Of a stretch of DNA of 64,000 nt, positions 23,750 through 34,625 are shown one piece after another (within the stretch, counting starts at the first letter, position 1; each line of letters begins with the position of its first letter). Below the pieces are notes generated by a model that ran no database searches, was not told the origin of the DNA, and worked only from the letters and a program-made list of their open reading frames with translations. Where the stretch lies: positions 19,089,514 to 19,153,513 of the forward strand of contig NC_056050.1 of assembly GCF_004379255.2 (NCBI RefSeq). The letters are read 5' to 3'. Both the position numbers and the translations under genes were made by a program. The DNA comes from Salvia splendens. Lineage: Eukaryota; Streptophyta; Magnoliopsida; Lamiales; Lamiaceae.

Positions 23750-24428
23750 GAGGGAACATCTTTTTTCGTCCACGAACTTTGCCAAAGTATCATTTTAGGT
23801 CCGTGAACTTTGAAAATATCATTTGAGGTCCACCAACTATAGATTAATATCATTTGAAGTACTTTTTACTATTTCCAAGTTTTTTTGGATGAAAATACCC
23901 TCAATACCTTAAAGTGTATATATTTTTAATAAATTTATTATATACTCATATTTTTTTATAAATATCTTTACAATATATTTTTGACAAATTTTCTAAATAT
24001 AATTTGACCTTAAATATTATCACTTAATTTTGTGACATGCAAGTAAAATTGCTTCTTCAATTTTTTATATTAATTTTTTTTAAAATTGAATAAAGAACTT
24101 TTCTTTAATAATAAAAAATTGAATAAAGATCTTTTCTTGCATGTCACAAAATTAAATGATAATATTGAAGGTCAAATTATATTTAGAAAATTTGTCAAAA
24201 ATATATTGTAAAGATATTTATAAAAAAATATGAGTATATGATAAATTTATTAAAAATATACACCCTTTAAGGTATTGAGGGTATTTTCGTCCAAAAAAAC
24301 TTAGAAATAGTAAAAAGTACTTCAAATGATATTAACTCATAGTTGGTGGACCTTAAATGATATTTTCAAAGTTCACGGACTTAAAATGATACTTTGGTAA
24401 AGTTCGTGGACCAAAAAAGATGTCCCCT
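23750..24428. mobile_element. MULE-type foldback element, 679 bp, with 10-bp target duplication
   Basis: The left arm (GGGAACATCTTTTTTCGTCC...) is mirrored by the right arm (...GACCAAAAAAGATGTCCCC) over nearly the whole length, giving arms of about 330 bp around a short AT-rich centre near 24085. TTTGAAATAA flanks it exactly on both sides (23740-23749 and 24429-24438), a 10-bp duplication typical of Mutator-like transposition. It codes for nothing and sits only 80 bp from Harbinger element A. Confidence 0.85.
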
Positions 24429-24438
24429 TTTGAAATAA

Positions 24439-25817
24439 TTTATAAATTTATTTTTTCACATTCTAGAGAAATAAGTTTAAATTAATATTCATTCACATTT
24501 GAAGTAATATTATATTATTATTGATATTAGAATCATTATCTTTTAAACATGTGTTTAGCTTAGTCTGTTCACTTATCGTAGATAAAGAAATTGAGAAAAT
24601 TTGGTTTAAAACATAGTAGTAGATTTTTCTTGACATTGTTTCATCCGTCCCTGACAATTTGAATTAACGAAATACTATTACTTCAATATAAAAGAATCAC
24701 ATTTTTAAGTTCATATTGTAAATTACTACCTTCGCCTACCAAAATAGTCTTTGAATTGACGAAATTCTACTAGTACTTCAAAAACAAAAGAATTCTTTTT
24801 TAAGTTCATACAGTATATTTTTATTGGCATGTTTAGTTTGAATTGTTGTATTTTATGATTGAATACATATTATGTTGGGTGCATAGTATTGAATCTCATG
24901 TACAACTTAATCTTAAATAAATAATTACATAATAATAAGTTATAGTCTCTCTTTTTAATTAAAATAACCCACAATTTAATTCTGGATGGATAGTTATATG
25001 ATAATATAATGAGTTATGGCAAGCGAACGACTCCACAAATTACCACCATCGCCTACCAAAATAGTCTTAATTAGACACCAAATCTCATTTTTTTGTATAA
25101 GAACTTTTCAAATTATATTGCAAATTCAAACTAATTTTCACTTTTCTACATAACAAAGAACACTAGATATTAGTGTGTACTGTAACTACTCTAGAAATTT
25201 ATGAGACATAATAAAAAACAGTGTAAAATTTGAGTTTGGTTTAAATGAGTGGAGTAAATTTACTTTTTAATATGACATATACCTTTGTATTTGACTTTGA
25301 TGTAAATAGTTGGAAATGACTTTAGTGGTCGGCGCGAGTTTTATAAGACTGGTAAAATAAAAGAGAGGAAAAGAGAAAAAGTGGATAAAGTATTTTTAAT
25401 GGAAAATGAGAAACACCTTATTGAAAAAAATGCTACTAATTTTAATTGACAATCCAAAACGAAAATAAATCAATGTAAAATTATCTTCATTCAAATTCGA
25501 CCAAAATAATTAAGGACGACATTTTGCCTATGCGTTACGTGTGATATACTAGAGTATCAAGAAATGTGATCAAACCTTTTCTTTACGTAGTAAATTCGTA
25601 ACTTGATTACATAGTTATTACTCAGTTGCATTAATTATCTTTAATTGGGCTGTTCCTTCCTTCATCGACGTGCTATACGTAGTTCAATCTTCACATTACT
25701 AATTTATTACTCCACATTTATACTATACAGAATAGATAAATGTATGAGACCAAAGGTCTCGGGTTTCAATCTTTCATGGCACGGCATTTAAATTTTTGTT
25801 CATTTAATCATAAAAAA

Positions 25818-25819
<2 letters not shown>
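24439..25819. other. AT-rich intergenic DNA; nothing recognised
   Basis: No coding sequence or clear transposon ends. A phrase CCTACCAAAATAGTCTT occurs at about 24738 and again at 25052, suggesting remains of an old repeat. GAGACC...GGTCTCGGGTTTCAATC at about 25747-25772 looks faintly like a tRNA T-arm but has no further support. Confidence 0.45.
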
Positions 25820-25854
<35 letters not shown>

Positions 25855-25857
<3 letters not shown>

Positions 25858-26110
25858 CGTTATTATCATATTCATCCCTTAGATCCTTTATTCTTCTTAA
25901 TATGGGCCGTTAGATCTCATTCATCAACGGTCCAGATGATCTGCATTATTACACTATAATGGTGCATTATTAGTCAGTGTGTATTATTCAACTGAAAATC
26001 TGCATTATTAAATGACACGTGGCACCAATCTAACCGTCGGATGACAAAATCGTGGGGCTAAGATTAAAAAAAATAAAGAACAAAAGATACAAAAAGGAAA
26101 TAAATACATC
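25855..26110. mobile_element. Small non-autonomous MULE-like element in a TA microsatellite
   Basis: The left end GAGCGTTATTATCATATTCATCC resembles the right-end inverted sequence of the element at 51250-52870 (GGGGAGCGTTATTCTCC). TA runs border both sides (25820-25854 and 26111-26130). The interior repeats the word GCATTATT several times and has opposed GGGCCGTTAGATC and TAACCGTCGGATG blocks. Confidence 0.6.
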
Positions 26111-26309
26111 TATATATATATATATATATAGGTTAGTGATCAAGATATAACTAATGTTAAGTGTATAACTAGAGAACAAATCTCAGCCACATCTTAATGG
26201 AACAAATATTATTTATTTTAAGAATACAAAATAGTCCAAGGGTATTTTTGGAAATTACATTATGGAAAATTCCAGAATTAAGCGGCAATTGATAAGTAGG
26301 GAGGAGGGC

Positions 26310-26765
26310 TGTTCTCCGGCGATGACGGCGTCCTCCGCCGTCAATTCCACATTATTAATCTCTCTCTCTGCCTCCAATTTCATATTCCTCGGATTTTCAA
26401 CATTCGAATGCTCTACGGACCCACCACCAATTCAGATCTCTGTCTTTTCCAGGTGGGGATATCCATCTTTGTTTAGTTATTTTATTTTTGTTTATTTCTT
26501 GGCTTGATCATCGTCGCTTTGATTGGCTATGGCGTTGATGTTGGACCAAAAAGGGGGAAATTTGGCTTCTTTGTTTTGGTAATTCATGAATTTGATTGAT
26601 TTCATGAAGGAAAATTATGTGTTTTGATTGATGCAGTTTGAATGTGTTTCTTCCCCTAAAGACGTCCTCCGCCGGGCTGTTCGCGGCGATGACGGCGGTG
26701 GTGAACAAGCTCCAACCCTTGCAGCTCGCTAAAGATATGGAGATGCAATGGAGGGTGATAAATTG
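26310..26765 (+). pseudogene. Unidentified coding-like fragment(s) inside the Pack-MULE
   Basis: From about 26642 a frame reads VFLPLKTSSAGLFAAMTAVVNK, then LQPLQLAKDMEMQWRVIN and a stop at about 26765. The composition is that of real coding DNA and a TGATGCAG acceptor-like sequence stands just before it (26631-26637). A related block (GGCTGTTCTCCGGCGATGACGGCG) occurs at 26307-26330, so a partial duplication is involved. I do not recognise the family. Confidence 0.35.
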
Positions 26766-26866
26766 AATGGCCGAGTGATTTCGTATGTAAAAATGATAGT
26801 TGTTGAATATTTGATAATGAGTTTGGAAATTTATTGTTGAACAATTGAATCAAATTGTATATTGTT

Positions 26867-27375
26867 GAACACATCACTCTTATCATGATCTTACTTCACT
26901 CTTGTTTACAAAACACATCACTCTTAGCATGATTTTACTTCACTCTTGTTTATAAAACACATCACTCTTATTATGATTTTACTTCACTCTTGTTCACAAA
27001 ACACATCACTCTTATTATGATTTTACTTCACTTTATTATGATTTTACTTCACTCTTGTTCACAAAACGCATCACTCTTATTGTGATTTTACTTCACTTTT
27101 GTTCACAAAACGCATCACTCTTATTGTGATTTTACTTCACTCTTGTTCACAAAACGCATCACTCTTATTATGAATTTATTTCACTCTTGTTCACAAAACG
27201 CATCACTCTTATTATTATTTTACTTCACTCTTATTCACAAAACACATCACTCTTATTATGATTTTACTTCACTCTTGTTCACAAAACACATCACTCTTAT
27301 TATGATTTTACTTCACTTTTGTTCACAAAACACATCACTCTTATTATGGTTTTACTTCACTCTTGTTTACAAAAG
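26867..27375. repeat. 44-bp minisatellite, about 11 copies
   Basis: The unit, roughly ACAAAACACATCACTC + TTATTATGATTTTACTTCAC + TCTTGTTC, repeats head to tail with a few substitutions (CACATC or CGCATC; TTATTATG, TTATTGTG or TTAGCATG). One copy near 27025 is shortened. It lies inside the Pack-MULE-like element. The uninterrupted tandem arrangement without unique spacers rules out a CRISPR-like array. Confidence 0.9.
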
Positions 27376-27539
27376 ATAGTGTCAATGTGGTTAGTTTGAC
27401 ATATAGTTTGACACATATAATGACATGAGAAAATTTTATAATTTTCGGATGAATACATCTATCTCATTTATATTCTAAAAGACAAGAATACAATCCCAAT
27501 AAAACTGGCAACTCTGCTTCTCTCACTATTTGACTATTA

Positions 27540-27929
27540 TTAGTCCTCTATAGTGATCTCCAATAAAGTTGTAAGCCTTGGTTTTCTGTATCTCCTGAGC
27601 AACAGAGATGAACACACAACACTCACAGATGACAGTGCCATGCAAGCGCTGGCGACCCACGGCGGCAGCCTGATTTTCAGAGAGGGAAACAGAAGCCGGG
27701 CTGCTACTGGGATCGCAACTACGTTGTACTCCATTGCAAACACGTAATTCACACGAATCCGTTGCAGCGTCTTCCTCGACAGATCCATAGTCGTGAACAC
27801 GTCTTCCAAGCTGCTTCTCATCAGCACGTAATCTGCTGCCTCTATTGCAATATCCGTCCCCGCTCCTATCGCCATGCCTACATCTGCTGCTGCATCCCCC
27901 GCCGGCAAGCTCGTCACCACTCTTCTCAA
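27540..27929 (-). pseudogene. C-terminal fragment of a heavy-metal P1B-ATPase (HMA5-like)
   Basis: On the minus strand, 129 codons match the end of plant copper-type P1B-ATPases. The segment [23 protein letters not shown] is the hinge after the GDGxND site. [15 protein letters not shown] and [20 protein letters not shown] follow, with the membrane-embedded NY of this family, then the last helix [17 protein letters not shown] and the tail RRYRKPRL. The frame ends at a natural stop (27540). Everything before the hinge, including the phosphorylation DKTGT motif and the N-terminal metal sites, is absent, and the sequence just upstream ([10 protein letters not shown]) is garbled. It cannot pump metal. 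Placement between MULE-like inverted ends points to capture of the last exon. Confidence 0.85.
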
Positions 27930-28110
27930 ACTTGATTTTGGCTATGCAATGACCATAATACCCCCGCGTTGTTATTATGAAGTAAATTTGTGATGGAGGG
28001 AACTAATTTCTCCTTAAATTCGAAAATTAATACTAGCCCTTGATTTTTTTGATCTTGTGGCTATGATTTGTTCTCTAGTTATTTGGTTAAGGGGTATTTT
28101 CCATAGATCA

Positions 28111-28183
28111 CTACTCTATATATATATAAATGATCAAGATTATCTACTCTATATATATATATATATAAATGATCAAGATTATC
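28111..28183. repeat. Imperfect tandem duplication at a TA tract
   Basis: CTACTCTATATATATA...AAATGATCAAGATTAT occurs at 28111-28143 and again from 28144, the second with a longer TA run. It overlaps the right end of the Pack-MULE-like element. Confidence 0.7.
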
Positions 28184-28185
28184 TC

Positions 28186-28744
28186 CCACCTATTACTATT
28201 ACTAATTCAGTTGACTGTTGAGATCATATTTTCAAAGGTACCTGAAATTACATACACTTCTTTACGTTAAAATGTAACGTATGTCAAAAGTACTCAATAC
28301 TTATACCTTTTTTAATGCAAAACTAACATCCCTCAAATTTTAACTCACGAAAACATTAGTTTACGATGAGGTCGTGGAAGTTCACAACTAAATACTACAA
28401 TTAATTATGTAGTTTGAATTTTCAGTTTTTCAATTAAGTTTTCGTATATCATGAATTTGAGAAATCTTTTAACTCTCACCTATCTACCCATCTAAGTAAA
28501 ATACTATACTATTATTATTTTTTTATTTTCTATCTCAAAAATGATATTGTTTATTTTCCACATCACCACATAAAAAACTAATTATAATTAATAATAAGAA
28601 CTTTCACAATTTTTTGTTGCAGCCTCAAGTTAGGAGCAAAATCGTCGAGTGGTTTACCGTTGTTCTCAAGTTTGGCATGTTTGGTATCGAGACATGTCTC
28701 AAGCCTAAACAACTTTTTGAAAATGATTTTATCTAAAATAATAT
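28186..28744. other. AT-rich DNA; nothing recognised
   Basis: No ORF, RNA gene or transposon end stands out between the TA-tract duplication and the next Stowaway element. Confidence 0.45.
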
Positions 28745-28790
28745 ACTACATCCGTCCTATAATAGGAGTCACATTTGGTGTGAGTACGAG

Positions 28791-29552
28791 CAGTGGCGGA
28801 TCTAAGATTTTAGGTTTGGGGGTACGATAAATATTACACCTCGAAGTACGAGTAACCATTAGCAAAATTTTAGAGCAGTTCAAGTCATCTTCGGTGCATG
28901 ATATTAATGCTCGTTAAAAAGCAATTGACTTAGATGATCGAATTTTTTTAATATAGTACTACTGTTAGATTTTAAATTTGACATAAATATATTTAAGTAA
29001 TATTTATTTTTTGTTTATAATATTGATTTTGGTGTATAGAAACACATAAAAAATTAATATAATATAGATTATTATAGTAAAATTCATATTTTGCTAGTCA
29101 ATTTTATGTATACCCAATAACGCTAAAATAAAGTATGAAATCATTCTTAAATTCAATTATATATACTATTTATAATTTATATTTTAAAATCTAATATTCC
29201 CTTATATTTTCAAATTCAAAAAAATATAAAAATTAAAATAAGAAATTATTATTTCCACACATAGTTAATTAGAGAAAATTTCCACACATTTGCACAAATA
29301 AAAACCAACTGGCAAATTAGGAGTGGCCCCCCACCTCATATGCAATGGCGCGTCCATTCTCTCTCTTCCACTTTCCCCGTATCTATAATCCCTCCTCCTT
29401 TCAGTGAAATGAAACTAAAAAAAAACAGTCTGCAATACTTATTTTCTTCAAATTCAAACAGCTGAACATGGATTTAATGGCTATGGCGGATGGTTTAGAA
29501 AAAAATTTGGGGTACAGTCGTACCCCCTTGTTCTAAACTGCTTCCGCCACTG
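28791..29552. mobile_element. Non-autonomous hAT element, 762 bp
   Basis: Terminal inverted repeats CAGTGGCGGA and TCCGCCACTG. The flanks are AGTACGAG (28783-28790) and AGTACAAG (29553-29560), an 8-bp hAT duplication with one later change. A shared inner block (GGGGGTACGA / TCGTACCCCC) extends the symmetry. No transposase. Confidence 0.85.
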
Positions 29553-29814
29553 AGTACAAGTTTTAAGAAAGGTAAAGAAAGTAGGTTGAATAAACTAGTG
29601 AATTATGCAATGTTTTAAAAACCGGAACGGACCGGCCGGTTCGACCGGTTCAACCGCAAACCGGTAAGTGGTCCGGTCCGGTTAGCACTATAAAACCAGC
29701 GACATGTTCAACCGCCAGTACCGCCGAAACCGGCCGGCCGGACCAGTCTGGCCGGGAACCGGAAACCGGTTCAAATACTTTTCAAAATTTTATTCTAAAA
29801 TTTTGGCCTTGATA

Positions 29815-29890
29815 GGGGTCGAACTCAAGACCTCCCGATGAATTTACCAACAATTCTACCACTACATCACAAGAACTTCTTGGTAGTAAT
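29815..29890 (-). repeat. tRNA-like stretch with Pol III-type box B
   Basis: On the minus strand the sequence contains GATGTAGTGGTAGAATTG (loosely like box A) and, about 30 bp on, GGTCTTGAGTTCGACCCC, close to the box B consensus GGTTCGANNCC. It does not fold as a full tRNA as far as I can see and lies inside a hAT element. It is best read as a tRNA-derived (SINE-like) remnant. Confidence 0.35.
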
Positions 29891-31522
29891 ATGAACATAA
29901 GTTATTTTCATATGTTAAACACGAAATATTTTATCTATATAAACTAATAATTCATGTTTAATACGTATATATGTATATTAAGAATATGTGATTAATTATA
30001 TTAAAAGTTTACTACTATTTGATTATATACTAGGATTATTTACTAAATATATATTTTAATTTATGTTTATTCATATATCTTTGTGTATAATATTATTTTG
30101 CCGCATTACTTTTGAAAATAATACTATGAACTTATTTATTTTTATACATAAATATTAAATTTTTTATATAATTTATATATTTAATTATACTTGTTGATAA
30201 AAAATTAATAAAATTCTATCATTCACTAAAAATATATTCTTTTTAATTTTATATTCTTTTAAGATAATTCATTTTAATTTTATATATTCTTTTAAGAAAT
30301 CGTTAATTATAATATATTTCTTATATTTTAATTATACTTTTACAATCACTAATGTTTTATAATATAGGAGTTTATAATTAAACATAGAGTTTAATACTAG
30401 TTTTTAATATTGTGTATTATAATTTATTATTTTATTTAAACTTAACGTCATTAAATATTCTAATATACTAGTACAAGACTTGTTTTCTATAATAATACTA
30501 TTAAATGTATAATACTATAATATTTATTGATAAAATATTTAATTAAATTTTATTATTTACTACTAAGTATATATATATATATATATATATAGGTATTTGA
30601 TCAAAACAAAAATGGCCTTAAACCAAGAATTGCAGACCAAATTATGTCCATTGGATTAGACAATCTAATCTTAAGATTAGATTAAATAACGGCCAGATTT
30701 AATTTTGAGATATTACTATTTTAATTATTTCTAATCGACAAAGGATAATTAAGTAAATTACTTTATATAGTTAGTTATACTAATTCCTATAATCGTGCAT
30801 CGTATTCTCTCCTCTAACTGCTCTCTAGTTGAGTTTATTAGCCCATAATTTATTCTTCTTCAATACTCCGTCGAATTTGCATATCATTTTTGCTTAATGT
30901 TACATTTATATGACCATGACCTATTTTTTGTTTGTTATGACATATTAGAATACATTCATCTTTTGAGTTATAAAATACAATCCCTGTGTTATGACTTGAA
31001 TGTAGTTATAGTTTCACCCTATTTTAACATATTGTTGTTTTGACATATAACATTAATTAGTATGACCCAAATGGTTGTCTATTATTCTACATAATTTTTG
31101 TGGATTGCTTGAAATCTATTCCACTTAAAAAAAATGCATGGTTGTTGTACTGCATTTGTTACACACCTAATTATTTTTTTTTCGATCGTACTGTTGTTTA
31201 GGTACTTCGTTTGGGTCCCAATAGTGTTAGGTAATGATTTATGGTGTTATTCTTATTATGACACATTGTATACTAAAAATGTTATGACCTACTTATGCAC
31301 TCTATTATGCCTCAATATACGGTTTACTGTTTACAGCACCACATTTAGAAAAACACTTTTAATAAGAAAACAGTAAGATGGAATTACTCTAAAAAAATTC
31401 ATAACTTATAGGAGAAACAGACTAACGTTGTGTTTGATATCCGTGAGCTGTGTAAAACGCAATTCCAAAACAAGGGTAACAGTGTCAACAAAGAAACGAA
31501 CAAAATGAAAAACTTATTTAAC

Positions 31523-32095
31523 CTACGCAATATACATTTGCACCGATCCGTAGTTTGCTATCATGTGTTCTACGTTGATCTTGGTTTTCTTGTTTTCCTT
31601 CGCATAATGTTTATATGCCGCATCTTTATTCAGTAATGCGTTGTGATTAATTCCTGCCAACATCAACACACGGTTGTATTTAGCTCTTAAAAACTGTATC
31701 ACACCTTTGTTCTTTGTCGTTAGTCCACAATTCCATTGTCCATCCCTTTCACCCATGTAGACTTCAAGGTGTCTAAGTAAATAAACGCCACTGTCTTCTG
31801 CATTGTCTGTTGTTCTCCAACTCATCTTCATCCTCTGAATAGGAATGTTTATAATCGATTTGCATTGATTGTGACATCCAATTCTTGATAAATACTTACA
31901 AAAGAATGTCCTCTGTAATGCATGCAAAGTGTTAGTTTCAGTAATTATTTTGTAGTACTGTGAGTTGTAATGTTGAATTCATACCAATGCCTCTGGAATA
32001 CTCCCGTAGGTGAATCGCAAGTCATTGTCTTCTCCATCTTTAAAAGCATCTATAATCACCACTGATTTTCGTTTGAAACAAAAGCACACAGTGTA
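31523..32095 (-). pseudogene. Ulp1-like protease C-terminal exons (MULE-borne remnant)
   Basis: Two minus-strand exons are readable. About 31983-32095 encodes YYTVCFCFKRKSVVIIDA...DGEDNDLRFTYGSIPEAL, and 31523-31926 encodes the final segment with CHNQCKSIINIPIQR, MSWRTTDNAEDSGVYLLRHLE, LRAKYNRVLMLAG and HMIANYGSVQMYIA. The protein is closely related to that at 59037-59546. In active Ulp1/SENP peptidases the last motif is D-C-G-V; here it reads D-S-G-V, so the catalytic Cys is replaced by Ser. The Asp of IIDA fits the catalytic Asp. Upstream exons are degraded. A SUMO-peptidase function is unlikely for this copy. Confidence 0.7.
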
Positions 32096-32443
32096 ATACC
32101 TTTTTGAAACGCAGAATGCAAAGAATATCTATTTTGTGTAATGAGTTAGTCCTTAAGGGTAGACTGAGTGATATTTTTTTTCATAGTACGTAGTAGAATG
32201 ATTATGACTATGCAGCAACATACCATATTTTTTTTCGTTTCAAATTGTTTCACACCGCGTCTTCTTGCGATTTCACCCTGCAATTCATTATGGTTGTCGA
32301 ATCGTATTCTTTATATAATTGAAAAAACCAGCTACGTAATATGAAAATTGTTTTACAGTTATATTCAATCATGCTCATGGCTGCAAGTATTAGCACGGTT
32401 GAAGATTTCTCTTACAATTACATGCATGTATTTTAGCTGGTTT

Positions 32444-32516
32444 GGGTCATATTAATTGACTATGTGGGTCATATTAATTTACTATGTAGGTCATATTAAT
32501 TGACTATGTAGGTCAT
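32444..32516. repeat. Tandem GGTCATATTAATTGACTATGT repeat
   Basis: A unit of about 23 bp starting GGGTCATATTAATT repeats three times, followed by a partial fourth. It is an expanded cluster of the GGTCATA word that recurs in non-coding parts of this MULE family. Confidence 0.75.
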
Positions 32517-34205
32517 TGACTACGTAATATGAAAATTATTCGTCTTACGCGTATACTGTAAATAGTTAAATAATCAGTGTTGTGTCATGTTATGCGACAA
32601 ACGAAGTCATAATAAAATGGTGTCAATCTTGGTCATGGTACGCTTTTAATATGTCATATGATTAAATAATAATATTATTATTAAAATGAACACTTTCATG
32701 TCAAAATATGTGCTAATATATGTCATAATAACATATAAACATGTTAGGTCATAATAAGCATGAAACTATCAGGCGTATTCTTAACTGCATCATTGTCTGG
32801 GACATGGGATGTAATTACATATATCATCTCAAACATTACAACTAAGTTCCAGTTTGGAGGATCAGAGACAGTTACTAGGATTTGTTGTTTTTGCATCAGC
32901 CTCTTGCCCTTTGGTGGAGTGAGGTGTTGTTTTGTTTTGTAATACTTATACAACCCCTGAAACATAATCACAATAGCTTTGAACATTACATTTAAAAATT
33001 CACATTAAAAAAGCCTGGTAGCCAAGCAATTATTTTTCTGTTCTGTATCTCTTTATTTTGACTTTTTAAGAGTGAAGCGTCACAAGAATAAAACAATTTA
33101 AGCATAATAATATGGATTTATGTCATGCATACACTCGCATGACTCTGTTGTTGGTTTTGTTGCAGAATGGGCTTTTGTTTATGAAAAATATCACAATTAC
33201 ATACGCTGCTTCCAATATTGATACGGTATTAACTCATTAAATAAACTAGAAGGGGAAAACAATTTACCGGTTTGAGCTTTGGGGATCCGTGGTGGCTTGT
33301 TTTTAGTGTTCCTCCTTTCATACACTAGTTGAACAAAAAAAACCCTTTTAGTTTTGATGTATTTGAAAGCGGTATAGGCTATGGGATACTACAAACATCT
33401 AACCTTTTCTGTCGGTCGTTGTAGATCCAGAAGCTCGAGTATTCACCATTGCCGTGATCGATTGTTTGATTTTCCGGTTCGGTGCTTGGTGGATCGGGAA
33501 AGATTGTCTGGGCTGGAGCGCGTATTGTGGATGGCTGATGTAGGTGAACTATCAGACGCCTCTTCGACTGAACAAAGAGTGGTTGGAGCTCGTAAATGTT
33601 GTGCCGCTTCAGAAATTACAGAAGTAATGTTTGATTTTGGTGATTAGTGTTTTTTGGGTGGCGTTAGATATATTGTGGGGGGGGAGAGACGAAGTGAATA
33701 GGTTGGAACCGAACAATCAGGTTAATGGCGTGTGGAGTGATGATTCCATGATTTCCGCGAAGAAAAACCGAACGTCTGGGCATATTTTTTTGTTTCCATT
33801 TTTACCCTTTTATGACTCTACTAAACCTTATTATGACATAAATTTATGATTGTCAAGCCTAAATCGTGGCCGCCCATAGGCAGATCCAACGCTCCAGATT
33901 TAGTCTGTATTTTTGGACTTAAGGGTGTATTTTGATATATATATATAGTATTCCGGTTCAACCAATGGTTCGACCAGTGAACCGGTTGAACCAGTGAACC
34001 AGTAATGACGCCGGTTCGCTTGCCGGTCCGGTTTTTAAAACATTGGAATTATGTGTCTCACTTGTATATATATTTAGTTTTATAATATTATATAAATGGA
34101 ATAAATTGGTGGAATATGAGTCTATTTACCATTTATTGTAAAAGTGAAATGTAATTTTTATTGTAGGACGAACCAAAATGACAAAATGTGACTCTTATTG
34201 TACAA

Positions 34206-34622
34206 CCATTTGTTATTTACGATAATAGTAGATAAATATTTAATAAAATCATTGTAATACAAGGAAATATAATTGCATCCACTTAATAGTTTTATATTTT
34301 AAAGATAAATAACTTTATAAACTTGTTCGCGTGCTAACGAGCCAAATACTATAAGCTGAGTTCAAATATAATAACGAGCCAAATCTAACAATTTCATCGA
34401 TATGTGTATCCATGTGACTATATATCATTCATTAAAATCTAATACTACTATATTTTATTAATTTTTTCCCTTCAATTTCTACCCACTATACTACTATAAC
34501 CGGAGATAATATGACCAAGTCCAACTGTTCAACTAATCTCATGATTTTGTGACTATGAATCATGTTTAATCGGTTATTAATTGAAATGATCAAATCCAAA
34601 CCCAAGTTTTTTTTTATTCTTT
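34206..34622. other. AT-rich spacer; nothing recognised
   Basis: Between the Stowaway right end and Harbinger element B no gene or element end is visible. Confidence 0.45.
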
Positions 34623-34625
34623 TAA

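Larger units (their letters stand above)
26131..28117. mobile_element. Pack-MULE-like element holding gene fragments
   Basis: Inverted ends are recognisable: AACTAGAGAACAAATC followed by AGCCAC lies about 60 bp inside the left end (26181-26210), and the same words lie in reverse complement inside the right end (28055-28080). Both outermost ends contain AGTGATC. TA microsatellites border it on both sides. The interior holds a terminal piece of a P1B-ATPase gene on the minus strand, an unidentified GC-rich coding-like piece near 26640-26770, and a 44-bp minisatellite. Its GC-rich pieces differ sharply from the AT-rich surroundings, as expected for captured exons. No transposase is present. Confidence 0.6.
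30592..33934 (-). mobile_element. MULE with Ulp1-like gene remnant, in a TA microsatellite
   Basis: About 60 bp at each end align as inverted repeats: left TTTGATCAAAAC...GCCTTAAACCAA...GCAGACCAAATT, right in reverse complement ATCAAAATAC...CCCTTAAGTCC...ACAGACTAAATC. Both ends abut TA runs (30568-30591, 33935-33947). Inside, the minus strand codes for the same Ulp1-like protein as 53386-59546; no transposase remains. It sits within the hAT at 29608 and is therefore the youngest layer of the nest. Confidence 0.7.
29608..34045. mobile_element. hAT-like element with CCGGTT-rich ends, 4.4 kb including a MULE insert
   Basis: Ends CAATGTTTTAAAAACCGG and CCGGTTTTTAAAACATTG are perfect inverted repeats. 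GAATTATG flanks exactly on both sides (29600-29607, 34046-34053). The subterminal parts are packed with GGTTCGACCGGTTCAACC-like words. No transposase is seen. A MULE of about 3.3 kb sits inside; without it the element is about 1.1 kb. Confidence 0.85.
28745..34205. mobile_element. Stowaway-like MITE split by nested insertions
   Basis: The left piece (TACATCCGTCCTATAATAGGAGTCACATTT) and the right piece (ending AAAATGTGACTCTTATTGTACA) are the two ends of one Stowaway-like element. It is cut at 28791 and 29608 by two hAT insertions. Removing both inserts and one copy of each 8-bp duplication restores a continuous element of a few hundred bp. Confidence 0.65.

Noticed and set aside
25747..25772. 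tRNA-like phrase GGTCTCGGGTTTCAATC
   Set aside because: Only a short partial match to a box B, no box A and no cloverleaf; likely chance.
26867..27375. Array of similar repeats that might resemble a CRISPR array
   Set aside because: Units follow each other without unique spacers, and the context is plant nuclear DNA. It is a minisatellite.
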